From assembly GCF_016801865.2 (NCBI RefSeq), contig NC_068938.1, positions 72,687,021 through 72,751,020 on the forward strand: a DNA stretch of 64,000 nucleotides, read 5' to 3'. The DNA comes from Culex pipiens pallens (Eukaryota > Arthropoda > Insecta > Diptera > Culicidae). A program made the translations under genes and the position numbers. The notes beneath the pieces are model-generated. The model had not been told where the DNA came from. It ran no database searches and saw only the letters and a list, made by a program, of their open reading frames with translations. Positions 54,727 to 64,000 of the stretch are shown here, one piece after another (position 1 is the stretch's first letter; the number at the start of each line of letters is the position of its first letter).

Positions 54727-57700
54727 CTGGAAGTTGAGAAATAAATGAAAAAAAAAAATGTTAAAATGTTGTTGTCTCCATTAAACGTAACAAGCGACAA
54801 ATATTCAATGGAGACGCATGGCATTTTTCACATTGAAACTCACTGAATGCAAGAGTCCGGAACGCGCAGTGGCATGTCCTCCAAGCTGCAGGCCTCCATG
54901 TACGCCAGTGCAGACGTGCACGCCCCATTATTCGACGGATCATCCGTTTTGTTGACCATGTTTTGTCCCAGATCCAGGCACATTTCGTAGAACGGAGTCG
55001 CATCGACGATCGGGAAGCACGACGCAAAGTACGAATGCTTCTGGCGGTAGAACGACTCGCACAGCTGACTGACTTCGTTCGATGCCGCGTAGAAATTTAC
55101 GGTCTGATTGATAGATTGAACGTCACCCTCACACTCTGGTAGCTTCCAGCTGTTGATGAACTGCTCCTTTGTGGACGCGTACCGGTGGTCGGACGTCATG
55201 TAATCGTCGTACACCTCGTTGTTCATCGTGCCCAGGATACCGGCCGTCTTGCCAAAGTACCATCCGCTTAGATCGAACGAGCACATGTGGTACTGGAGAC
55301 TGCAGGTCAACTTGAAGCCCTTGAAGGACTGGATTGTGAGGACGTCGGTCTCGCGATAGACTACGGTGTCTCCGATTTGGGCTGGCAGAGCTGTCGTAAT
55401 GTTCCGTCCAATTCTCACAGACTGAAATAGATGATTATTTGTTAATCTTAACTTAATCTGTGGGTTTGGGCGTCAACTTACAGCATCCAGAATATCAACC
55501 TCCAGGAGCTGGTCCTCAAAGATCAGCGTTATCTTGCGTGAATGTCTACCACTTTTTTCCAAAACCTAAAAAAATAGCATCTTGTTAACCATAGTTTCAT
55601 CTCAGCTACGACCTCAACATACCGAAGGTTCCAGCAGGACCGTAAACGACTGGTTGTAAAAGTCATGCGCCAGCACGTACGAGCACTGATTCGCGACGCC
55701 ATCCTTCTGCAAATCTTGCAGATCAATCGAAATGAACCGCTTGTCGAACGACATGTAGTGTCTCGATCCCACCAACAGCGAGTTCGCCTTAAACGGCGGC
55801 AACCACATCTTCGAGTCCGTGTACGGCTTCAGCTCTTTGTACAGCGTCCAAATCGTAGTATTGCTGCCGGCGAAGAAGTCCTGGATATCGGTGATAAACT
55901 TGTACTCGGGAACCTCCTCGAACTTTGGCGTCTCGTTGAACGCATGCCACGACATGGGCAGCTTCTGTTCCATCTCCAGCACGCCATGGTCGGGATCGAA
56001 GATGAACTTGGTCTTCGCCTCACGGTACCGGTTCTCCGCCTGCAGCGCCGTCTGTGCGTACCTCGTCAACTTGTTCCGCAGGATTCTCCACAGCTGGTGA
56101 AGCCGCCTCTCCAGTTGGAACTCTTCCGCTAACCATTCGGCCTTGACTTTAACTTCGTTCACTCGCTGCATTATGAACTGGACGTACTTGAGCTTCTGCA
56201 GCTGCTTCATCTCATCCCACAGCCCCGTGATAACCTGGTGCATCTCCCGGCCAAAAGGAACCAGCCGGAAGAATCGGTCCTGCACGAAATGGGTCACAAT
56301 TGTGCCGTACTTTTTGAAGTTGGTGATGATGTCGTTTTGGATTAAATCTTTGTACAACGTGTCCAAATCCTGAGTGAAGTTGGTCACCTTTGTGAAGTAC
56401 GGAGACTCTGCGATTTCTTGCGTTTTGTTGTACAAGAAGGCTGAAAGAGAGTTGAAATAGTTGAGATATATTCTTTAAGAATCATAAGACTTACAAAAAA
56501 CTTCATTTCCGACATGCCATGTAACGGATTCTGCGTAATGAGCCAATTTGATCACCGAAGGTTCAATGTTTTGCAGCATCCGTTGCCAGTACGAAGTAAT
56601 CACGTCGGTCAACTTCTTCCAGAGTTCTTGGACATTCTGTAAACATACCGTTAGTCACATTAACACCAAAGTATTCCTACAGCAAACCAACCTTTATAAA
56701 TTGAAGATGCAAGTCCTTGATAAACTTGTCATATCTCGCCACCGAATTCTCCAAAACCTCGGACAAATACTTCATCGAATCTCCCTGCAGTATGTGACCA
56801 ATAACGTCTACCACCTTCTGATACGACTGCTTGATCGTCTCCAGCAGCCACGTGATTGACTTTTTCAACGCCTGTCCCGAGTCTCCCATAACCTGCCAGA
56901 ACTCGGTAAGGAACTTGGGCAGCGAAGTGATCTTATTTTTGATAGCCAACTCATCCAGCACCGTAACGGTAAAGTTAATCACCGATCGAATGTAGAAATC
57001 ATCCGCCACGTACGACGCGTTCAAGAACTGTCGCAAATCTTCCAGATCACTTTGGATCACGTTCAGCCCGGAAACGTCCTCGAGGAAGCCCTCCAAGAAC
57101 GGATTAGCCGAATCCCAAACACCGTTCACCGAATCCTTCGACTCCAGGTAGATCTGGCGCACCCAAAACTCCAACGATTCCGTGAAGGAGTTGTGCATCG
57201 AGGTGAAGTAGTTCCGCGCCAAGTTACGCAAGTCCGACCGGATCTCCGGACGCCAGTGCAGCTTGCTGGTGACCAGCCGCGAATGGTTCATCTTGAGGTA
57301 GTACGCCACGTCAACCTCCCGCGAGGTGTCGTAGTCGCGCCAGAAGTCAAAGTACGCACTCCGCGAGTCCGGAATGATGCCGTACATGTACACGTTCTCG
57401 GTGGCGTCTGTGAAAAAGCTGGGGTTAGAATTTGGATAAAAAAGAAGTTACGAGGTCTTACCGGGCGTAATGTTGATCTTCATTTGTACCAGCTTGTCGT
57501 CAATGTCGATAAAGAAGAAACCAGCCGAATCCTGCTCGGGTCCGTTTAGCAAACTGCCGTTGACCATATAGATTGGATACACTCCGGACGCTTTGCCCCA
57601 CAAGCGGTAGCTGCTTTGCGAAGTCATTTTCTGAAAAAAGTTCATCGATCACAACGGGGTTCAAAAAGCGCGCCTCAAAATACCAACCTCCACAATGACT

Positions 57701-60700
57701 TCCTTCTGCATGACGTCCAGCTTGCTGATTACGTAGCCTTCCATGCGCGAAAGATAGCCCCGCTTGTAGTGCGAGTTGGAGTTCAGCTCGTAAAGACCCA
57801 GCCGCAGACCGACGGATCCTGCAGACTCCAGATCCAGATTGGACGCATCGTGCAAGCCAAACAGAGAATAAGAGTAGTTTCGATAGCCGACCGTGGAGGT
57901 AAGATCCTTCGCGTTGAATCCCACCGACAGGTGATGACTGTCCGCGTGGGTGTACCGGATGTCCAGGTTTGTCTTCAGCAGGTCCTTTTCATCGGAGTAG
58001 TACGATCCTTTAAGGGTAATGTCCTGTTCGAACGTAGGATGACCCAAAAGCACCAGCAATTTCTGTCTCGTCACGTCACTATCCGACTCGTCAACCCACT
58101 TGACCCCACCTCGGACCGTACGCGGCTGTACGACCTCATCGTCGCTGGTCTTGTTCGGCGTGTACTGCAGTGAAATGTCCGAATCGAAGGTATTCTCGGT
58201 AACGGAGTACCACCCATCGGCGGACAGCTTCCGCTGGGGATACGACACCTCCAGCCTGAAGCTTTGGGTATCGTTGTCCGCTTGCGAGTTGTTCGTCAGA
58301 TGGAAGTCGTAGGCAATCCAGCGAGTCGGTGAAAGTTTCAACTTGGATTTTTGCTTCGTCTTGTTATCTTCCTGGTCAAAGTCTGCCGTTAAAACCACGG
58401 TACGATTCGGATGGATCGCCGTTATGACATATTCTCTACCGGTGTCCCTCGTGGTAACTTGCAGCTCTCCAGTGATATTGAACTGCTTCTGATTGCGCAG
58501 CTCAAACACTTCGGCCCGCTTGGTGTCCATAGCATGCGAGTTACCTTGGATCAAGTTTGTAGTGTGCACGTAATGAACCCCGATCGGTTTGAAGTCGTTC
58601 TCCAAAGTTACATCAACAGTTTCCTTATCAAATCCGGCCTTAGACTCCTGCTTCGATGTGTACTGTCCACTGAGCACCTTGCGATCGTTGTAATCGATTT
58701 CCGCGTGTCCTGTCGTGATCGCTGGACGCTCCGCCAACCCATACTTGACCTCTGCAAAGTGTCGCGTCTGAAGGGGAATCTCCACCTTGATCGTACCCTG
58801 CTGATCGCGGTTTAGGTTGTGCAGCTTGTACGTAGTCTTGGCATCGAAAATCGCGCTCGATTCCGGCCACGTTGCCTTCAAAAATCGAATCGACTCCAGC
58901 GGACTCTCGATAAACTCCAACTGCCCGTGCAGCCAGGTTATGTTTAGGAAAGGGGTCGTACAGTTCACGTTACCTTTCATGTTGGACAGATTCGTGAACG
59001 CAACGTTTGCCTCGGCGACCTTTCGTGAGGCCGGAATGGACATGTTACCGTTTACGAGGTACAAGCTATCGGCATAGTTGTAGACGACAACCGATCGGAA
59101 CGCATCTTCCATGTACCATGGTCCACGCAGTTTGATTGTGATTTCCCGTTTTTCACCGTCCTGGAACACGTCCAGGTTCGACTGAATGCGCTGCGAGCGC
59201 ACATTTGGTCCCCAGTCAAACCGCGCCAGAGTACGCAGATCGTGAACGAAGCTGTACTCCGAGTGCCATGCATAGCGTTTCCGGGATTCCTCCGTTTCGT
59301 AAGATGTCTCAAAGTTCAGCGTGCGAACCGGTTCAAGGAATGGAATGTTGCCGTTCATGCTGGCTGCTAGGGTGTGAACATCACCAACTGGCTTGGGCAA
59401 CTGAACTCTTATGACACCCGAAAGATCCGATATCGAAATGAACGTAACGGAAGTATTTGCGCTGAAACTGAACAAAGAGTTAGTGTCCGGTAAACCTACC
59501 TTCAAGATCTTTACTTACACCCAAACGTTGTTCAGATTCAAGTCACCACCAAAGGTCAAGTTGTGATTGCTCTCAAGATCAGGACTAAGATATCGCACTC
59601 CGATCTGGAAGAACCGTTCCGTGGAATCTCTCAGAACGCGATTGTGCAATCCAAATCGCACATTCTGCAACAGATGCCAACTCCACAGGCAACTGGCATC
59701 ACCGGAAACGGAAGGAATGCTGTAGTTTGCCGTCACAGTTCCTGATATCGGATGAACATCAAAGAGCATGCTAACATCCGCTTCGTTGATGCCGTATCGA
59801 TCCCAAGGAGACTTGAGCCTAAACGTTCCCAACGCGAGTCCATTCTCCAGCGGAGCTATACCGAACTTCCAATCGATACTGCCGACATCCGGTTCCGATG
59901 ATTGTACGTCCAGATTGAAATTCCAGTCCGAAAGCGCTAGCGTTTTGAAACTTCCCCCAATGTTGGCGAACTTTCCTCCGCGTTCAATGTTCGCTTTGAA
60001 ACTAGTTGACACCTCATCTGTAGTGTACTCGTACGTCAACGATCCATCATCACCCTCCCCTAAAGGTTTGATCGCCAGTGCGATATTCTTCGGTATATCG
60101 TTCACGATCGTTGCATCGCCTTCCACGTTGAACACTTCGTCGTTCCTATAGAGTTGTCCCACCACCGAATACTCGTCACCTTGCTTCTTCAACAGCCGCC
60201 CGTAGATCGACAGGTTCCGGTAGTTCTCCAGTGGAACACTCAGCTCAACCGCCACCATTTCTCGATTTCGCGTAGCCTTCGCCCGAATAAGCTCCAGCGT
60301 TCCCTCACTGTCGTTGAGTCGCATCTCGAACTGCGCCTTCGGGTACGGTTCTCGCGTAATGACAAACTCCGTGTCGATCGTTTGCAGCGGTAGGAAGTTG
60401 GACTGGTAGCGTCCCTTGCCCACTAAGAAGTGTGGTTCAGCCCGGGACCATGCGCCATCCAGACGGAACTAGTGAAAGAAAAGTGTGTTAACTTTAAAAT
60501 TGTTACTGGTTTTGAAACATCATACATTGTTGAAGATGTCTCCATCGTGTACCACGAAGCCCATGTCCATAGAGTTGTCTGTGCCAGCAAGATCTTGCTT
60601 GTAGAAAATCTTGCATCCATAGTACGGAATCAGCGGGGCACGCACCCAGATCGTTAGCGACGATTCGATGAACTGATCTTCAGTCTAAAAAAAGAATATT

Positions 60701-63700
60701 ATTTCCTGATATTTCCAGAGCCCAATCTAAACCATACCTCAAAAGCCATCGCAACGGAAGCCTCCGTCGTCATGGTCTTGGCCGTCAGATTCGTTTTGTA
60801 GCCGTGCTCTTCCTCGTCCAGCACTCCGTGCAGTCGGACCTTCTTGAGGTTCTCCATGGGGGTCATGAGATTGACAATGGCGTGGTGGGTTTTCGTTTCC
60901 GACTCGTCCACCGACACGTTGTAGTAGACGTGGAAGCCGGTGTTCACCCACTGCGTGTCGTTCAGCACGAGCACATTGAAGCCCACGACGAACTTGTTCG
61001 TCGGGTAGGGTATCCTCAGCTCGAAGCCTGACTGTACCTCCTTCATGAACGGGAACGGCGTTTTGATCTTGAGGTTGTTCTTCATGTTCATCAAGTCCTC
61101 CAACCAGAAGCGATCGTAGATATCGACGTACCCCTGTGGTAACCTGACCTTTCCGCTTACATAGTACTTGGACTTGTACTCCTCCAAATCCAGCGTGCCC
61201 GTAATCGTCGGCCATACAATGGTATCGAGTTCAATCTTACCGACTAGATTCAGAGACTCTTCTTCCTCTTCTTCCTCCTCCTCCTCTTCCTCTTCATCCT
61301 CACTTGCCTGAACAGTTGGCGATTCCTCCAAAAACTCGTCAAGCAATTCCGATGCCTTTTGAACTCCAAGCTGTCGCAGTAGCTGCGGCTTGGGCTCCGA
61401 AACCGCCTTAATTCCCAACTTGTACTGCGAGAACTTGCCACTGAACTCCAGATCGATGTACTCACTCTTCTCAGTATTCGCGATCAACTTCAAGATCAGC
61501 CCATTTTCCTCAAACTTGGGAAGTGGCGTGAACACCTTGTACGAGTACTCAAAGTCCTTCAGATGAGCCTTGCGCCACATCCCAACGAATCCGATGATCA
61601 AATTATTCAGTCCAGCTCGGAAGTCTACGTTATCGGGTTTCAATTTACCCCTCAAGATGACCCGCTCAAGATCCTTCAACGGTGTCGCCAGGTAAAACTT
61701 TATGTCAAAGTCGTACGCTGAGACAACGGCGAACAGAACCTCCACTCCAAGTGCGCTTTTCGGTGTTATGACCTCAGCAACGGCATGCCGTTCCTTCTCG
61801 CTAATTCCGAAGCGTCCGTTAATGTTTCGGAACTTTTCATTCGATGAAGTTATGTTGACGGTTAGCATGTTGTCAACCAGATTCCGAACGTGACCTTTGA
61901 GCACCAGCTCGTACTTGTCATCGTCCAGCTGTAAATCAGCAGCTCCTCGAAGCTCCCGGCTTTCACTCAGCGAAAACTTGGTGGACAACGCACCCGTTTT
62001 GTACCCCTCAAACGGACTCACAAGCGCCAACGATCCGGACACATTGCGGTACGTTTCGTCCTGATCGTACTGCCAACCGGACCAGACGGAGAACACTTGG
62101 GGAGGCTCATCGGTTACGGTATGATTCACGGTGATCACAGTGTCCACCCGTTTGCTGTCTAGCTTGTGCTTCAAGTGAACCTTCACCGTGGGAACGTGCT
62201 GGATCGAGCTGTGCAGCTTGGTCTTCAACTCACAATTGAAGTCCGTATCGTTGGACAGGTAGAAACCTAAAACCTCTACGCCTAACGTTTGATCCTCGGC
62301 CCAGTTCGCGGAGAGGTTCGTCTTCAGCAGATTATCCTTGAAGTAGAACCCTCCATTAAGTGCGTTATAGCGCCAACCTTCGAATGGAGTCGTTAGCTTG
62401 AACAACAACCACATGTTCCGCAGGATTTCCTCCTCTGACCCAGCGTCCAGCTTAAGCTCGATTGCCTCAGTTGTGTTCCAGGACACCCTAGCATTCGCAA
62501 GGTAGTTCGGGTCAACCGCCTTCAGATCAAACACACCGCTGACCGTACGATTTGGATAGGATACTAGGAATCTTCCATTGTAGACGCGATACTGTGGTGT
62601 GTTGAGCTCCCCGGAGATTGCCAACTTTTGCGTTGGGTCACGATTGGCGTCCCATTTAATCTCCACTCCAACCTCTCGTTTCAAAAGTGTCGAATATCCC
62701 TTCAGCGTGACACTGATATCACGAAGTCTGTCAATTGAAATATGTTGAATTACCGTCATAATCATATCTCTAACAAGAAATACTTACTTATCCACGTGCA
62801 ACTCCAGCACCAACTCCTTAATCGGAGCCGATTTCATAACCGCGGAAAACGAGTACAAACTGTCCCGCCACTGGAAACCAGCATAGCTGTTGGTACCGTC
62901 CTCGGACTCTTGCACGTGGCGAACCGTCAGCCCGTACGGTTGCTTCCCGTACTCCGCGTGCAGTTCCAGCTTGTACTCGATCTCGTCGCGCAGATACTTT
63001 ACGTCCAAGGTGATGTCCCCGAACGTGGGACTTTGTGCCTCCAGCTTGGCGTGGTGGTACGTCTTGATGAACGAGCTGCGGTCCTGGTACCACCCGTTCA
63101 CGACGATCGAATGTCCCGAGAACCACACGCCGTCAAAGTCGAACTGGAATTGGAAGTTTGGGGGGTCAGTCACCACGCGTCTCCATGACACATTTTCATG
63201 AATAACTTACATAGTACTCTTTTCTGGCCTTTTCCTTAATTTTGAAGTTGAACGTGCACGAATCAAAGCCGGGAACGGTAATGTTGGCAGCGGTATCGAT
63301 CGCGAACAAGATTCCCCGTGGCATGAACACGGAAAACACGGCCGTCACCTCCTTGTCCTTGGCGTAGCGCAGCATAACCAACACGTTGTGTTCCGTGCCC
63401 TTCCGCATGTTGTTTTCATGTCTGTTAATAAATATTGAGTTTATTTCCAACGATATTGTTTGAAGTGCTTCAAGCTAAATCACTCACTTTATCATCGCCT
63501 TCAGGTCCATCCGCGAGCGGGGACGGGTCAGCTCGACCGACGCCGTCGTTCTACCCATTTCGGCCATCATGTGGCGCGCGAAGATCAACCGCAGCGTGGT
63601 CGTATAGTTCGGATCCTTCAAGTCGGCTGCGTTGTTGTACTCCACCTTACACTCGATGTGACCCATTGCCGAAAGGAACTTTAGCGTCGACGCGAAGTCA

Positions 63701-64000
63701 AAGTTCGGATAAGCGGTCGAGCGCAGTTCAAACGAGCCGGAGTACTCCGTCCGACCGCGGTTACTGCGGTTGGCGAAGGTGCCACCGAGGGTGAGCCGCT
63801 CCGGTTTGCCGTCGATGAACCTGTAATCCATCGACAGCTTGCTGGTGATCGAGGCCTGCGTCTGTTGAATGTATCCCATGACCTTCGTCTGGACTCGTTT
63901 TGTTTCAAACTGCAGATTGTAGTCCCACTGCTTGATGCCCTTTTTGTCCGTCATCTTGATCTGTCCCGCCATCCCGGCTATCCGTTCGCTGTTGACCGAC
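53748..64000 (-). CDS. Apoltp: Large lipid transfer protein, apoLTP-like (3' part)
   Basis: Fourteen exons join in phase: from the edge to 63488, then 63421-63211, 63143-62788, 62727-60738, 60684-60526, 60468-59519, 59467-57688, 57630-57462, 57407-56692, 56636-56495, 56440-55623, 55565-55482, 55421-54844 and 54726-53748. They encode 3,147 residues. Almost all introns are 51-67 bp. The long middle consists of beta-rich, N-glycosylation-rich sequence with D-Y-N-L-Q-F-E-T-type strands, typical of large lipid transfer proteins. A von Willebrand D domain starts near residue 2549, and a 325-residue tail ends in an acidic W-D-W-E-E-D-D stretch. The N-terminal vitellogenin-type lipid module is off the window. 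With that module the whole would exceed 4,000 residues, as in insect apoLTP, whereas apolipophorin is about 3,350. ApoLTP shuttles lipid between gut, fat body and lipophorin in haemolymph. Confidence 0.9.
54844..55783 (-). CDS. Apoltp: Von Willebrand D and C8-like region of the lipid-transfer protein
   Basis: Covers the end of exon 56440-55623 plus exons 55565-55482 and 55421-54844. Typical VWD features are G-S-R-H-Y-M-S-F-D, C-S-Y-V-L-A-H-D and later G-W-Y-F-G-K-T-A-G-I-L-G-T-M-N-N-E, the glycine-rich calcium-loop segment. A cysteine-rich C8-like stretch follows (C-E-S-F, A-S-C-F, Y-E-M-C-L, then L-R-V-P-D-S-C). The last codon is split across the intron and gives C-I-H-C-K with the next exon. 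Confidence 0.85.
60738..62727 (-). CDS. Apoltp: Lipid-transfer gene, 2-kb exon with acidic run
   Basis: The largest exon in the window, 663 codons with phase 1 entry and phase 0 exit. It holds repeated beta-sheet units and, at plus positions about 61255-61305, an uninterrupted run of glutamates just after S-P-T-V-Q-A-S-E-D. The run is encoded by mixed GAA/GAG codons and probably forms an exposed flexible linker. Such a run is prone to length polymorphism. Confidence 0.85.

Overview
The window looks like nuclear DNA of a culicine mosquito, most likely a Culex species; this is an inference from the two large insect-type genes, many short 51-67 bp introns with GTAAGT-type donors, and very dense TA-, TTAA- and 8-bp-target MITEs of mosquito type. 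There is no sign of a prokaryotic gene, CRISPR array or organellar segment.

Layout. About 1-28.6 kb holds no gene I can support. It is AT-rich DNA packed with non-autonomous transposons, many nested, separated by a few GC-richer unique islands (about 2.9-3.8, 7.2-7.6, 15.3-16.4, 18.9-19.5, 23.4-24.6 kb) that may be promoters, UTRs or enhancers. From 29327 to 40958 (+) an eight-exon gene encodes a FERM-domain membrane protein of the FRMD3/FRMD5 type. Its first intron (5.7 kb) is filled with SINEs, a truncated LINE and MITEs. Its fourth intron (3.2 kb) holds two complete small secreted-protein genes and one decayed relative, all on the minus strand and all of one six-cysteine family. About 41.5-51 kb is again transposon country, including a 3.16-kb giant fold-back element with a 133-bp repeat in a three-unit higher-order pattern and an 0.8-kb array of 9-mers. 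From 53748 to the right edge the minus strand carries 14 exons of a huge large-lipid-transfer protein with a C-terminal von Willebrand D domain. Its N-terminal lipid-binding module lies beyond the window. Its length (more than 3,100 residues without that module) favours apoLTP, the lipid transfer particle apolipoprotein, over ordinary apolipophorin.

The FERM gene and the lipid-transfer gene converge on the transposon-rich interval. No functional link between them is visible. The most unusual objects are: (i) the asymmetric fold-back element at 45216-48372, whose two arms differ by seven repeat units plus a 29-bp insert; (ii) hAT-like elements whose ends are built from dense palindromic motif arrays, one of them interrupted by a 1.5-kb Tc1-type palindrome; (iii) an 86-bp almost perfect GC-rich palindrome nested in a motif-array element; (iv) a candidate stop-codon readthrough extension and a tandem splice donor in the FERM gene; (v) a nested gene whose 3' UTR should run antisense across a FERM exon; and (vi) a LINE copy with a 41-bp snap-back inversion at its 5' end.
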